DNA of 64,000 nt, from assembly GCF_900113055.1 (NCBI RefSeq), contig NZ_FONZ01000001.1, positions 992,001 to 1,056,000 on the forward strand. The letters run 5' to 3'. The translations under genes were made by a program, and so were the position numbers. Source of the stretch: Flavimobilis marinus (GTDB taxonomy: Bacteria; Actinomycetota; Actinomycetes; Actinomycetales; Cellulomonadaceae). The notes under the pieces were generated by a model. The model saw nothing but the letters and a program-made list of their open reading frames with translations, had not been told where the DNA came from and ran no database searches. Position 1 is the first letter of the stretch. Each line of letters begins with the position of its first letter. This document shows positions 26,300 through 36,180 of this stretch, one piece after another.

Positions 26300-27552
26300 G
26301 CGACCAGCCCCCGGAGCCACAGGAGCGAAGGATCAGCCCCGACCGGCGCCGAGACCACGTGCCAACCCGCCGCGGTGAGACGGTCGGCGGCGGCCGCGGT
26401 CGGGTGCCCCGGGGTCTCGACGAGCAAAGCGCGACGCGTCCCCACGCCGGTCGGGAGCGCAAGGAAGTCCTCGACGTCCGGCGCGCCGAGGACCGCGAGG
26501 ACATGCTCGCCGTGCACGGGCGCGAGGTGATCAAGCACCGCTGCGCGCTCGGCGGCGCCCGGGACGCGCGCGCGGACGTCCGGTGTGAGGTCGAGGAGCG
26601 CAGCGAGCTCGTCCGCACCGCGGTGCCAGACCGGTGTGCCGTGCTCGCCGACGACGCCGGACTGGCTCGCAGGTGCTTCCGTCGAGACGAGGCGGGTCGG
26701 GTGGCCGCGCTCCAGCAGGTGCGCGGCGAACGACGCCGCGACGCTGACGGTCCAGTCCGTGATCCGCTCGGCCGGGCCGGTGTGGTCGGGATCGCGGGCC
26801 GGCGGATCGATGATCACGCACGCTCGGGGGCGCCCTGCGCCCTCGTCCGTGCGGACCATGAGCGTCTCGTGCCGTGCTGCGCTCAGCCAGTGCACGCGGC
26901 GGAGGTCGTCGCCCGGCTGGTACTCGCGCAGCGAGGAGTCCTCGTCGCTCGGGTCGCGCGCGCCGCTGCGGGTGACGGCGAGCGCGGCCGCGGCGCGTGC
27001 ATGGCCGACGTCGACGGGCAGCAGGGGCGGCCACACCGGGACGGAGAGCGGCTCGCCCAGCGGCTCGACGACCGTGGCGAGCCCGAACGCGCCCGAGCGC
27101 GTCACGACCGCGGGGCCGACGCTCCACCGGCCGCGCCGTGCCGCGACGAGCTCGTAGTCGATCGTGATGGTGTCCGCCGCGTTCCGGACACGCGCGCGCA
27201 CGGGGCGGCGGCCGTGCAGCTCGGGGGCGATGTTCTCGCTCGGCGTCGACCGTCGCAGCCGCACGAGGGCCGCGGCCGTGGCGCGCAGGGGAGTGAGCAT
27301 GAGCGAGACCTGGACGGTGGTGCCCACCTGCGCCGGCAGCGGCCGGATCGTGCGGCGCACCCGGAGTGCGGACCGGCCTGACTGAGGCCGGACCAGGAGC
27401 AGGACGAGCCACGACGTCGCGGGTGGCAGCGCGCACAGCGCGCCGACCAGCACCACGTCCTCGAACCCGACGGAGGTCCCCGCCAGCACCAGCAGGACCC
27501 CGAGCGTCAGGAGGCCGACGCCGCGCTGGGTGAGGCGGACCTTGCGCTTCAT
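26296..27552 (-). CDS. DUF58 domain-containing protein
   Basis: Protein of 418 aa. Two N-terminal membrane spans (about 13-58) precede an extracytoplasmic-like beta region. The DUF58 core follows, with LREYQPGDDLRRVHWLSAAR and a von Willebrand-like fold (ACVIIDPPARD). Partner of MoxR ATPases in many bacteria, where the pair is thought to assemble or activate membrane complexes. The ATG overlaps the moxR stop and the TGA overlaps the transglutaminase GTG, so three genes form one coupled operon. Confidence 0.88.
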   Translation of the reverse strand: MKRKVRLTQRGVGLLTLGVLLVLAGTSVGFEDVVLVGALCALPPATSWLVLLLVRPQSGRSALRVRRTIRPLPAQVGTTVQVSLMLTPLRATAAALVRLRRSTPSENIAPELHGRRPVRARVRNAADTITIDYELVAARRGRWSVGPAVVTRSGAFGLATVVEPLGEPLSVPVWPPLLPVDVGHARAAAALAVTRSGARDPSDEDSSLREYQPGDDLRRVHWLSAARHETLMVRTDEGAGRPRACVIIDPPARDPDHTGPAERITDWTVSVAASFAAHLLERGHPTRLVSTEAPASQSGVVGEHGTPVWHRGADELAALLDLTPDVRARVPGAAERAAVLDHLAPVHGEHVLAVLGAPDVEDFLALPTGVGTRRALLVETPGHPTAAAADRLTAAGWHVVSAPVGADPSLLWLRGLVA

Positions 27553-28529
27553 CGCACCGCAGCAGGTTCCGGCGCCGGGACGCGGGTGCGCTGGACGAGC
27601 GCGGTGATCACGCCGGCCGCGCTGTGCCCGCCGGCCCGCGCCTGGGGCGCGAGGAGGACGCGGTGGGCGAGCACCGGGACCGCGAGCGCCTGCACGTCGT
27701 CGGGGATCACGTACGCGCGGCCGTTCGTCGCGGCGAGGGCCTTGGCAGCCCGCAAGAGCTGGACCGACGCTCGCGGTGACGCGCCCAGCCGCAGTGCCGG
27801 GTCGCTGCGCGTGCTGGAGACGAGCGAGAGGAGGTACTGCTTGAGCGCCGGGCTCGCGTAGACGGTGCGGACCGTCGCGATGAAGCGCTCGATGGTCGCG
27901 GCGCTGGTGATGGGTCGGAGCGCGTCGATCGGGTCCGCCGTCTCCCGTCGTTCGAGCATCTCGAGCTCGGCGCCGGCGTCCGGGTACCCGACGCTGACGC
28001 ACGCCATGAAGCGGTCGCGCTGCGCCTCGGGGAGCGGGTAGGTGCCCTCCATCTCGACCGGGTTCTGGGTGGCCACGACGAGGAACGGGCGGGGGAGCGT
28101 GTACGTGGTGCCGTCCACGGTGACCTGCCCCTCCTCCATCGACTGGAGCAGCGCCGACTGCGTCTTGGGAGACGCGCGGTTGATCTCGTCGCCGATGACG
28201 ATGTTCGCGAAGACGGGGCCGGGCCGGAACTCGAACTCGTGCTGCTGGGCACGGTAGATGTTCACGCCCGTGAGGTCGCCCGGGAGCAGGTCCGGAGTGA
28301 ACTGGATGCGCCCCACGCTGCCGTCGATCGTCCGGGCCAGCGCCTTCGCGAGGGTCGTCTTCCCGACGCCGGGCACGTCCTCGAGCAGCAGGTGGCCCTC
28401 GGCGAGGAGAACCGCGATGGTCGTCTGCACGACCTCCGGCTTCCCCGAGAGGACCGAGGACAGCTGGGCCTGGATGTCGGACGCCGCGCTGGTGATCTCG
28501 CGCAGGGCGTCGTCGGAGACAGTGGGCAC
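27549..28529 (-). CDS. moxR: MoxR family AAA+ ATPase
   Basis: Cytoplasmic AAA+ chaperone-like ATPase of 326 aa. Walker A is [15 protein letters not shown] and Walker B is [19 protein letters not shown]. Sensor 1 is [24 protein letters not shown], and the C-terminal lid includes [16 protein letters not shown]. The GTG start follows GGAGG (complement of 28532-28538) with good spacing. A TAGGCT hexamer at the complement of 28555-28560 gives a short leader. First gene of the moxR-DUF58-transglutaminase operon, which diverges from mraZ. Confidence 0.93.
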   Translation of the reverse strand: MPTVSDDALREITSAASDIQAQLSSVLSGKPEVVQTTIAVLLAEGHLLLEDVPGVGKTTLAKALARTIDGSVGRIQFTPDLLPGDLTGVNIYRAQQHEFEFRPGPVFANIVIGDEINRASPKTQSALLQSMEEGQVTVDGTTYTLPRPFLVVATQNPVEMEGTYPLPEAQRDRFMACVSVGYPDAGAELEMLERRETADPIDALRPITSAATIERFIATVRTVYASPALKQYLLSLVSSTRSDPALRLGASPRASVQLLRAAKALAATNGRAYVIPDDVQALAVPVLAHRVLLAPQARAGGHSAAGVITALVQRTRVPAPEPAAVR

Positions 28530-28925
28530 ATTTCCTCCAGATCGGTTAGGGGCGAGCCTAGAGGATGGCGGCCGCCCTCGGGGGCGGCGTCCTCCACACC
28601 GCTCCCCGCCGCGCCCCCGGGCTCCTCCACTTCGTTCCACAGCCGAGCCGCCACGAGCAGACCGGCTCACCTCGTCGCTCACGACGGGGCACGGCTGCCG
28701 CGGAGTTCTGCTGTTCCCGGGGTGATCGCCTGTCGCACAGCGGCTCGGGGGCGTCGCGGGCGGCGACGCACGCTGGCGTTGCGCCGCGCAGATCCCTCCA
28801 CCGTCCTCCACGGCTCTCACCTGCGAAGTCGCCTCATGCTGGCGGTCCGTGCGCCGATGCATCCGTTGACGGTGGTGGAAAGTGGAGTAATGTGGAGCCA
28901 CTTGGTGCAGGAGGGGAGGTGTGGC
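28530..28925. other. Divergent moxR-mraZ intergenic region
   Basis: About 400 nt without a supportable gene. The left end holds the moxR ribosome-binding site and a TAGGCT -10 (complement of 28555-28560). The right end (28866-28919) holds the mraZ promoter, GTGGA repeats and the GGGAGG ribosome-binding site. The 28570-28860 stretch is open on some frames, but I see no start with a ribosome-binding site and no recognisable protein or RNA structure in it. Confidence 0.6.
28866..28893 (+). promoter_or_regulatory. mraZ promoter with GTGGA repeats
   Basis: TTGACG (28866-28871), a 16-nt spacer and TAATGT (28888-28893). Three GTGGA direct repeats at 28875-28879, 28882-28886 and 28892-28896 lie across the spacer, the -10 and the start. 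MraZ of other bacteria binds G-rich direct repeats in its own promoter, so these are candidate MraZ sites. Confidence 0.6.
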
Positions 28926-29393
28926 GTGGTGGCAGAGCTCTTCGGCGGCGCGCCCAGCCTGCTGCTCGGTACCTACACGCCGCGTCTCGACGAGAAGGGC
29001 CGCCTGATCCTTCCCGCCAAGTTCCGCGCCCAGCTGGCCCAGGGCCTCGTCATGACCCGCGGTCAGGAGCACTGCCTGTACCTGCTGCCGATGGACGAGT
29101 TCCGGCGCATGTACGAGCAGATCCGCGTGGCCCCGATCACCAGCAAGCAGTCCCGCGACTACCTGCGCGTGTTCCTGTCCGGGGCGAGCGACGAGGTCCC
29201 GGACAAGCAGGGGCGCATCTCCATCCCGGCACCCCTGCGCGAGTATGCGCGGCTCGACCGCGACGTCGCGGTGATCGGCATGGGCACCCGCGTCGAGATC
29301 TGGGACGCGCCCACCTGGGGCGACTACCTCGCCCAGCAGGAGTCGGGATACGCCGACACCGCGGAGGAGGTGCTGCCGCCCTTCCCGATCTGA
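28926..29393 (+). CDS. mraZ: Division/cell wall cluster transcriptional repressor MraZ
   Basis: AbrB/SpoVT-fold DNA-binding protein of 155 aa with two half-domains. The first has [21 protein letters not shown] and the second has [26 protein letters not shown]. It starts the dcw cluster and in other bacteria represses it. GTG codons at 28926 and 28929 are both possible. I chose the first because GGGAGG (28914-28919) is 6 nt away. It has about 10 residues before the family's usual LGTY start. Confidence 0.95.
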   Translation: MVAELFGGAPSLLLGTYTPRLDEKGRLILPAKFRAQLAQGLVMTRGQEHCLYLLPMDEFRRMYEQIRVAPITSKQSRDYLRVFLSGASDEVPDKQGRISIPAPLREYARLDRDVAVIGMGTRVEIWDAPTWGDYLAQQESGYADTAEEVLPPFPI

Positions 29394-29573
29394 CCCTCCC
29401 CGTACGACGAGGCCTCCTCCCGCCCCCGCTGACGCACTTCCCCGGCGCCAGCGTCGGTCGCGGAGGGAGACCTGGCCGGACGGCGAGACGAACCGCAGCA
29501 CCGCACCCCGCCCGATCCGCCCCCGCCCGATCCGCACCCGATCCCGCACCGCCGACGCCAGGAAGGAGCCACC

Positions 29574-30572
29574 GTGACCGAACCTCGCGAGACGTCCGAC
29601 CGTCACGACCCCGTGCTCCTGCAGCGCTGCGTCGACCTGCTCGCCCCCGCGCTGGCTGTCGACGGCTCCGTGCTGGTCGACTGCACGCTGGGCATGGGCG
29701 GGCACACGGAGGCGATCCTCGAGCAGGTGCCCACCAGCCGCGTGATCGGCATCGACCGCGACCCGGAGGCGCTCACGCTCGCGTCGCAGCGGCTCGAACG
29801 GTTCGGCGACAGGTTCGTCGCGGTGCACGCCACCTACGACGAGATCGGCGACGTCGTGCGCGAGCAGGGGCTGCCGGCAGTCCAGGGTGTCCTGATGGAC
29901 CTCGGGGTCTCGTCGCTCCAGCTCGACGAGGTCGACCGAGGGTTCTCCTACGCCCGGGACGCGGCGCTCGACATGCGGATGGACACGACCACGACCCTGA
30001 CCGCGGCGGACGTGCTCAACACCTACTCCGAGGACGACCTCACCCGGATCCTGCGCGACTTCGGCGAGGAGCGGTTCGCACGCAAGATCGCGCGGTCGGT
30101 CGTCTCGCGGCGCGCGACCGAGCCGTGGCGCACGTCCGCACCGCTCGTCGACCTCGTGCGCGCCTGCATCCCCGCAGCGACCCGCAAGACCGGCGGGAAC
30201 CCCGCCAAGCGCACCTTCCAGGCGCTGCGCATCGAGGTCAACCAGGAGCTCGAGGTCCTCGAGCGCGCGGTGCCGGCAGCGATCGAGGCCCTCGCCGTCG
30301 ACGGTCGCATCGTCGTCGAGTCCTACCACTCGCTCGAGGACCGCCTGGTCAAACGGGCCTTCGCCCACGGTGCGACGTCGAGCGCGCCCGCGGGGCTCCC
30401 GGTGGAGCCCGAGACCCACAAGCCCTACCTCGAGCTGCTCACCCGCGGCGCCGAGGAGGCGCACGGCGAGGAGCTGGAGCGCAACCCGCGCGCAGCGTCC
30501 GTCCGTCTCCGAGCCGCACGCCGGCGACGTCCGACCCCCACCCACATGCTCCGAACGGCGGTGACACGATGA
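29574..30572 (+). CDS. rsmH: 16S rRNA (cytosine-1402-N4)-methyltransferase
   Basis: SAM-dependent enzyme of 332 aa that methylates N4 of C1402 in the 30S P site. Family motifs: [49 protein letters not shown], and the C-terminal [10 protein letters not shown] and [12 protein letters not shown]. The GTG start follows AAGGAG. A 180-nt gap after mraZ contains only a degenerate CCCGATCCGC-rich stretch. The stop overlaps ftsL by 4 nt (ATGA). Confidence 0.95.
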   Translation: MTEPRETSDRHDPVLLQRCVDLLAPALAVDGSVLVDCTLGMGGHTEAILEQVPTSRVIGIDRDPEALTLASQRLERFGDRFVAVHATYDEIGDVVREQGLPAVQGVLMDLGVSSLQLDEVDRGFSYARDAALDMRMDTTTTLTAADVLNTYSEDDLTRILRDFGEERFARKIARSVVSRRATEPWRTSAPLVDLVRACIPAATRKTGGNPAKRTFQALRIEVNQELEVLERAVPAAIEALAVDGRIVVESYHSLEDRLVKRAFAHGATSSAPAGLPVEPETHKPYLELLTRGAEEAHGEELERNPRAASVRLRAARRRRPTPTHMLRTAVTR

Positions 30573-30979
30573 GCGCTCAGGCAGCAGCCCCCCTCGCGCG
30601 GCCCACGGCGCCGCTCCGCGCGCCAGCACCTGCGTCCGCCGAGCCCAGGATTCACCTCGTCAGCGCGCCTCTCGCGTCGCGGAGCCGGGTGCCGTTCATC
30701 GGGGTCTGCATGCTCATCCTCGTGGGGGCGCTCGTGAGTGTCCTGGTCCTCAACACGACGATGGCAGGCGGGTCCTACGAGCAGCGCGAGCTCCAGTCGC
30801 AGCTGTCCGAGCTCGCGCAGCGCGAGCAGGCGCTGCTGGCCCAGCTCGACCAGGAGGCGTCCCCTGAGACGCTCGCCGCGCGCGCCGAGGCCCTCGGGAT
30901 GGTCCAGGACTCGACGCCGGCGTTCATCCGCCTCGCGGACTCCAAGGTCATCGGCGATCCCAGCCCGGCGAAGAAGTGA
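30569..30979 (+). CDS. ftsL: Cell division protein FtsL-like
   Basis: Bitopic protein of 136 aa: an Ala/Pro-rich cytoplasmic tail (to about 45), one span ([21 protein letters not shown], about 47-66) and an extracytoplasmic coiled coil ([21 protein letters not shown]). The position between rsmH and ftsI and this layout identify it as the FtsL/septum-initiator component that activates FtsW-FtsI. Sequence identity to characterised FtsL is always low, so context carries much of the call. It is coupled to both neighbours. Confidence 0.85.
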   Translation: MSAQAAAPLARPTAPLRAPAPASAEPRIHLVSAPLASRSRVPFIGVCMLILVGALVSVLVLNTTMAGGSYEQRELQSQLSELAQREQALLAQLDQEASPETLAARAEALGMVQDSTPAFIRLADSKVIGDPSPAKK

Positions 30980-33168
30980 TGACGGGCCCCGACGGCGGCG
31001 AGCAGCCGCGCAGCATCGCTCCGGGTGCGCGGCGGCGCCCGCAGCCGGCTCCCGGCACAGGCCGCAACGGATCGCCGCGTCCGGCCTCCGGACCCTCGGT
31101 CGCGGCCCGGACGGCCGTGCGCTCCGGGCGAGCCACCCCGGCGCCCCGGACGCAGGCGGCGCGGTCGTCCGCCGGGCGCACCGCCGCGCCCCGGTCCAGC
31201 GCTTCCCGTACGTCCGCACCGCGGACGAGCGCGCCCCGTGCGGGTGCCCCGCGGACGAGCGCCCCGGGCGCGACCTCCCGGTCAGGAGCGCCCCGAGCGT
31301 CGGCCCGCGCCAGCGTCCGGACCGGTGTCTCCGGCGCCGCGCGGACCGCCACGGCGCCCCGCGCGCCGCGCGCCCTGCGCGAGCCGACGACCCCGGCGTG
31401 GCGCGAGCGCCTGCGGATGCGCCCCGGGACGCCCGAGCGCCGCCAGCGGATCCTCATGGGGATCGTCCTCGCGGTGCTGTGCGTCTTCGCCGCACGCCTC
31501 GTCCACATCCAGCTCGTGCAGGGCCCGTCGCTGGCCCAAGCCGCGCTGCAGGGCCGGGTGCTGACCGGAGAGATCCCGGCGGTGCGCGGCGACATCGTCG
31601 ACGCCGAGGGCGAGGTGCTGGCGACGTCGGTCGAGCGGTACGACATCATCGTCGACCTCACCCTGGTCGCCACGTGGAAGCGGATCGAGAACGGCGAGAT
31701 CGTCGGCACCGGACCGACCGCTGCGGCAGAGGTGCTCGCACCGGTGCTCGGTCTCGACGCGCCCGAGCTCGCCGCTGACCTCGTGGGCACGAGCCGCGGC
31801 AAGTACATCGCCAAGGAGGTCCTCCCAGACACCTGGCGCGCGATCAAGGCGCTCAACGTCACGGGTGTCGCGGCCGAGCGAACGACCGTGCGGGAGTACC
31901 CGAACGGGTCGACGGCGGGCAACATCATCGGCTTCGTGAACTCCGAGGGCATCGGATCGGCGGGCCTCGAGCAGACCTTCGACTCGGTCCTGACCGGCAC
32001 CCCCGGCTCGTACCTCATGGAGCGGAGCCTGCGCGGGCACCAGATCCCGACCGGCGTCCAGGAGGAGACGGCGGCGCAGGCCGGGCTGTCCACGCAGCTG
32101 ACGACGATCAACGACCTGCAGTGGAAGGCGCAGGACGCGATCGACGAGGCGAAGCGCAAGACCGGCGCCACGTACGGGTCGATCGTGATCGAGGACGTCC
32201 GGACGGGCGACATCCTTGCGCTCGCCGAGACCGACACCGTCGACCCGAACGACCTGGGCGCGAGCGACCCGGCGACCTGGGGGTCGCGTGCCGTGTCCAA
32301 CGTGTTCGAGCCCGGGTCGACCGCCAAGGTCATCACCATGGCCGCCGCGCTCGAGACCGGCGTCGCCGAGCCGCTGAGCGAGTTCGAGGTGCCCGACAGG
32401 TACACGACCAGCAACGGTGAGACGTTCAAGGACTCGCACGACCACGAGAAGCTCAAGCTGACCTTGGCGGGGATCTTCGCCGAGTCCTCGAACACCGGCA
32501 CGGTCCAGGTGGCCGAGCTGCTGACCCCGCAGGTCCGCTACGACTACCTGCGCAAGTTCGGCTTCGGCGAGCGCACCGGCATCGGCCTGCCCGGGGAGTC
32601 CGCGGGGATCCTGCACCCCGTCGAGCGCTGGGACGGGCGCACGCAGTACACCGTGAGCTTCGGGCAGGGGCTCGCGGTCAACGCGATCCAGGCCAACGAG
32701 GTGTTCGCGATCATCGGTAACGGCGGCGTGCGCGCGCACCCCCGCCTCGTCAAGGGCTACACGGACGAGTCCGGCACCTTCACGCCGCACGACGCCGGGG
32801 CGCAGACCCGGGTGGTCTCGGAGGAGACCGCGGACGCCGTGCTGTCCATGATGGAGACGGCCGTGTCGGACGGGACCGGCGTGCTCGCCCAGATCCCCGG
32901 CTACCGGGTTGCCGGCAAGACGGGGACCGCGCAGGCCGCCAACCCGGCGACCGGCACCTACGACCACTTCGTCGCGTCCTTCAACGGCGTGGTGCCCGCC
33001 GACGAGCCGCGCCTCGCGGTGTCCGTCGCGCTGAACTACCCGTCGCTCGAGTACGGCGGCGTGGTGGCCGCGCCCGTGTTCGCCGACGTGTCGGCCTTCG
33101 CGCTGCAGTACCTGGGTATCGAGCCGAGCCAGCGGGCGGCCGAGCCCTACGCCACGACGTGGGAGTGA
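30979..33168 (+). CDS. ftsI: Division-specific penicillin-binding protein (class B transpeptidase)
   Basis: Septal peptidoglycan transpeptidase (PBP3/PbpB) of 729 aa. A very long cytoplasmic tail (about 155 residues, rich in Arg, Ala, Pro, Ser and Thr with repeated APRTSAPRA-type units) precedes the single span at about 158-176. The PBP-dimer domain and transpeptidase domain follow. Active-site motifs are S447-T-A-K450, S503-S-N505 and K647-T-G649. ATG at 30979 touches the ftsL TGA; the GTG at 30976 is an equally placed alternative. No PASTA domains are present. Confidence 0.95.
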   Translation: MTGPDGGEQPRSIAPGARRRPQPAPGTGRNGSPRPASGPSVAARTAVRSGRATPAPRTQAARSSAGRTAAPRSSASRTSAPRTSAPRAGAPRTSAPGATSRSGAPRASARASVRTGVSGAARTATAPRAPRALREPTTPAWRERLRMRPGTPERRQRILMGIVLAVLCVFAARLVHIQLVQGPSLAQAALQGRVLTGEIPAVRGDIVDAEGEVLATSVERYDIIVDLTLVATWKRIENGEIVGTGPTAAAEVLAPVLGLDAPELAADLVGTSRGKYIAKEVLPDTWRAIKALNVTGVAAERTTVREYPNGSTAGNIIGFVNSEGIGSAGLEQTFDSVLTGTPGSYLMERSLRGHQIPTGVQEETAAQAGLSTQLTTINDLQWKAQDAIDEAKRKTGATYGSIVIEDVRTGDILALAETDTVDPNDLGASDPATWGSRAVSNVFEPGSTAKVITMAAALETGVAEPLSEFEVPDRYTTSNGETFKDSHDHEKLKLTLAGIFAESSNTGTVQVAELLTPQVRYDYLRKFGFGERTGIGLPGESAGILHPVERWDGRTQYTVSFGQGLAVNAIQANEVFAIIGNGGVRAHPRLVKGYTDESGTFTPHDAGAQTRVVSEETADAVLSMMETAVSDGTGVLAQIPGYRVAGKTGTAQAANPATGTYDHFVASFNGVVPADEPRLAVSVALNYPSLEYGGVVAAPVFADVSAFALQYLGIEPSQRAAEPYATTWE

Positions 33169-33214
33169 CGGTTCCCACGCCGGGGCGCGCAGGCTCCGGC
33201 GGGGGCCTGCGAGG

Positions 33215-33220
33215 TAGGTT
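33215..33220 (+). promoter_or_regulatory. Leaderless -10 of murE inside the dcw cluster
   Basis: TAGGTT ends 6 nt before the murE GTG, in the 58-nt gap after ftsI. It would give the mur genes their own leaderless transcript in addition to read-through. Confidence 0.5.
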
Positions 33221-33226
33221 CTCCTT

Positions 33227-34777
33227 GTGACAGGACAACCGCTCCCGACGACGCTCGGACAGCTCCTGGCCGAGCTGACGTTCGCCCCGGAGCTCCGTGA
33301 CGTCGATCCCGCCACCCCTGTCCGGGCGGTGACGCTCGACTCGCGCCGGGCGACGGCCGGGACCCTCTTCGCCGCGCTCCCGGGCGCGCGTGCCCACGGT
33401 GCGACCTTCGCCGGCCAGGCCATCGCCGCCGGGGCGTGCGCGGTGCTGACCGACCCGGCCGGCCTGGAGCACCTGCCGGCGCAGGCTCCGGCGCTCGTGG
33501 TGCCGGACGTGCGCGCCGCGCTCGGCGAGGTCAGCGCGTGCCTCCTCGGCCAGCCCGCGCAGGCACTCACGACGTTCGGCGTGACCGGGACCAACGGCAA
33601 GACGACGACGACGTTCCTGCTGGACCACGTCCTGCGGTCCATGGGCTGGCGGACCGGGCTGATCGGGACGGTCGAGAACCGCGTCGGCGACGTCGCTCTC
33701 GCGAGCACCCTCACGACGCCGGAGTCCCCGGACCTGCAGGGGTGGCTCGCCCAGATGCGCGACGCCGGTGTCGACATGCTCTCGATGGAGGTGTCCTCGC
33801 ACGCGCTGGCCCTGCACCGGGTCGACGGAGTGACGTTCGACGTCGTCGGGTTCACGAACCTCAGCCAGGACCACCTGGACTTCCACGGCGACCTCGAGGG
33901 CTACTTCGCTACCAAGGCCGACCTCTTCACGCCCGAGCGCGCCCGGCGCGGTGTCGTGGTCGTCGACGACGCCTGGGGACGCAGGCTCGCCACCGAGGCG
34001 GACATCCCGGTCGCGACGCTCAGCACCGTGGGCGAGGACGCGGACTGGGTCGTGAGCGAGGTCGCGCCGAGCGCCGTCGGCTCGACCTTCCTCCTCCGTC
34101 ACCACGACGGCCGCGCGGTCCGCACGTCGGTCTCGTTGCCGGGTCCGTTCAACGTCGCCAACGCCGCTCTCGCCCTGGCGATGGTGCTCGAGGGCGGCGC
34201 TGACGTGCGCGATCTCGTGGCGGCGCTCGGTGACGGCATCGACGCCCGGGTGCCCGGTCGCATGGAGGTCGTCGCGACCGCACCTCGCGTGGTCGTCGAC
34301 TTCGCGCACAACGCCGAGGCGCTCGAGCTCGCGCTGACGGCGCTGCGCGCGACCACCCCCGGTCGCCTGATCGTCGTGTTCGGAGCCACCGGGGACCGCG
34401 ATGCCGGCAAGCGCCCCGTCATGGGACGGGTCGCCGCGACGCACGCCGACGTCGCCGTGGTCACCGACGACGATCCGCACGGCGAGGACCCTGCGGCCGT
34501 GCGCCGCGAGGTCCTCGCAGGCACCACGGGCATCGACGACGCCCGTGCCACTGTGCACGAGGTCGCGCCCCGCCAGGACGCGATCGCGCGCGCCGTGGCG
34601 ATGGCGGGGCCCGAGGACACGGTGCTCGTCGCGGGTCGCGGGCACGAGACGATCCAGGAGGTCGCGGGCGTCGACCTGCCGCTCGACGACCGCGTCGTGG
34701 CGCGGTCGGCCGCAGCGAGATGGCACGATGACCACGCCGCCGCGGTGGCAACCAGCCCCGAGCACGAGGAGCCCTGA
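33227..34777 (+). CDS. murE: UDP-MurNAc-tripeptide ligase
   Basis: ATP-dependent Mur ligase of 516 aa that adds the third amino acid to UDP-MurNAc-L-Ala-D-Glu. The P-loop is GVTGTNGKTTTTF. The ligase signatures EVSSHALALHRVDG and FTNLSQDHLDFHGD are present, and the C-terminal domain has VFGATGDRDAGKRPVMG. The specificity loop reads D415-D-P-H418-G-E-D rather than the DNPR(S/A)ED of meso-DAP-adding enzymes, which suggests L-Lys or L-Orn as substrate. The GTG has no ribosome-binding site and appears leaderless. Confidence 0.94.
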   Translation: MTGQPLPTTLGQLLAELTFAPELRDVDPATPVRAVTLDSRRATAGTLFAALPGARAHGATFAGQAIAAGACAVLTDPAGLEHLPAQAPALVVPDVRAALGEVSACLLGQPAQALTTFGVTGTNGKTTTTFLLDHVLRSMGWRTGLIGTVENRVGDVALASTLTTPESPDLQGWLAQMRDAGVDMLSMEVSSHALALHRVDGVTFDVVGFTNLSQDHLDFHGDLEGYFATKADLFTPERARRGVVVVDDAWGRRLATEADIPVATLSTVGEDADWVVSEVAPSAVGSTFLLRHHDGRAVRTSVSLPGPFNVANAALALAMVLEGGADVRDLVAALGDGIDARVPGRMEVVATAPRVVVDFAHNAEALELALTALRATTPGRLIVVFGATGDRDAGKRPVMGRVAATHADVAVVTDDDPHGEDPAAVRREVLAGTTGIDDARATVHEVAPRQDAIARAVAMAGPEDTVLVAGRGHETIQEVAGVDLPLDDRVVARSAAARWHDDHAAAVATSPEHEEP

Positions 34778-34782
34778 CGCAC

Positions 34783-36180
34783 ATGATCGAGATGACGGCC
34801 GCGCAGATCGCCGCCGCCACGGGCGGACGCGTCGTCGGCGACCCGGACGCCCGGGTGCTCGCCCCCGCCGTCGTGGACTCCCGGCTCGTGGCGCCCGGGG
34901 CGCTCTTCGTCGCCCTCGCCGGCGAACGGACCGACGGGCACGACCACGCGCCGGGCGCCGTCGCCGCGGGAGCGACCGTCGTGCTCGCGGCACGCGAGGT
35001 CGACGTGCCCAGCCTCGTCGTCGTCGACGACGTCCAGGAGGCCCTGGGCGCGCTCGCCCGGACCGTCCTGGCCCGCCTGCGCGCGGCCGGCGACCTGCGG
35101 GTCGTGGGCATCACCGGATCGGTCGGCAAGACGACCACGAAGGACCTCGTCGGGCAGCTCCTGCGGGCGCACGGCCCCACGGTGGTGCCGGTGGGCTCGT
35201 TCAACAACGAGATCGGCCTGCCCCTGACGGTGCTCGAGGCGACAACGGACACGCGCTTCCTGGTGCTCGAGATGGGCGCCTCCGGCGTCGGGCACCTGAC
35301 CTACCTCACGTCGATCGCGCCGCCCGACGTCTCGGTGGTGCTGGCCGTCGGCTCGGCCCACCTGGGCGAGTTCGGGGGCATCGAGGCGGTCGCCCGGGCG
35401 AAGGCCGAGATCGTCACAGGACTCGCGCCGGGCGGCGTCGCCGTGCTCAACGCCGACGACCTGCGCGTCGCAGCGATGGCTGAGCGCGCCCCGGGCGAGG
35501 TCGTGACCTTCGGTACGGTCACCTCGGCGGTCGTGCGCGCCGACGACGTCACGGTCGACGAGGCCGGCCGGACCACCTTCCGCGTCAGCCACGCGGGGGA
35601 GCAGGCCCAGGTCCGTCTGCGCCTCGTGGGCGAGCACCACGTCGGCAACGCCCTCGCGGCGCTGACGGTCGGTCGCACGCTCGGGCTGCCGCTCGACCGG
35701 CTCGCCGCCGACCTCGCCGACGCGGTGCCGCTCAGCCCGCACCGCATGCAGGTGACGGAGCGAGCCGATGGCGTGACGGTCATCGACGACTCCTACAACG
35801 CGAACCCGGAGTCGATGCGCGCGGCGTTGCGTGCGCTCGCCGTCGTGGCTGGCCGGCGCCGCCGCTCGGTCGCCGTCCTGGGCGAGATGCTCGAGCTCGG
35901 TGACGACAGCCGCGAGCGGCACGACGAGGTCGGCCGGCTCGCGGTCCGGCTCAACGTCAAGCTGCTCGTCGTCGTCGGCGGCGCGGCGTGGCCCATCTTC
36001 GACGGTGCCCAGATGGAGGGCTCCTGGGGCGAGGAGGTCGTGCAGGTGGCTGACGTCGCCGAGGCCAAGGCGCTGCTGGACAGCACCCTCACGGCTGGCG
36101 ACGTCGTGCTCGTGAAGGCGTCCCACGGCTCCGGCCTGTGGCGCCTCGCCGACGAGCTCGTGGCGGGTGAGCGCGGATGA
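34783..36180 (+). CDS. murF: UDP-MurNAc-tripeptide:D-Ala-D-Ala ligase
   Basis: Mur ligase of 465 aa that completes the pentapeptide precursor. The P-loop is [14 protein letters not shown]. Other signatures are [39 protein letters not shown] and [15 protein letters not shown]. The ATG at 34783 is used. An ATG at 34792 gives the more usual family N-terminus (MTAAQIAA), so the start is not certain. The stop overlaps mraY by 4 nt. Confidence 0.95.
   Translation: MIEMTAAQIAAATGGRVVGDPDARVLAPAVVDSRLVAPGALFVALAGERTDGHDHAPGAVAAGATVVLAAREVDVPSLVVVDDVQEALGALARTVLARLRAAGDLRVVGITGSVGKTTTKDLVGQLLRAHGPTVVPVGSFNNEIGLPLTVLEATTDTRFLVLEMGASGVGHLTYLTSIAPPDVSVVLAVGSAHLGEFGGIEAVARAKAEIVTGLAPGGVAVLNADDLRVAAMAERAPGEVVTFGTVTSAVVRADDVTVDEAGRTTFRVSHAGEQAQVRLRLVGEHHVGNALAALTVGRTLGLPLDRLAADLADAVPLSPHRMQVTERADGVTVIDDSYNANPESMRAALRALAVVAGRRRRSVAVLGEMLELGDDSRERHDEVGRLAVRLNVKLLVVVGGAAWPIFDGAQMEGSWGEEVVQVADVAEAKALLDSTLTAGDVVLVKASHGSGLWRLADELVAGERG

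Noticed and set aside
29440-29573. Repeat-like CCCGATCCGC stretches before rsmH as a possible regulatory repeat.
   Set aside because: Short, degenerate and of base composition expected here; no fixed period and no promoter hexamers.
27549-30629. A 1026-codon minus-strand frame running from moxR through mraZ and rsmH.
   Set aside because: Only the moxR part (to 28529) has family motifs and a ribosome-binding site. The rest is antisense to mraZ and rsmH.
28565-30979. An 804-codon plus-strand frame overlapping mraZ and rsmH.
   Set aside because: Only its last 136 codons are real (ftsL). The remainder overlaps two well-supported genes in another frame.
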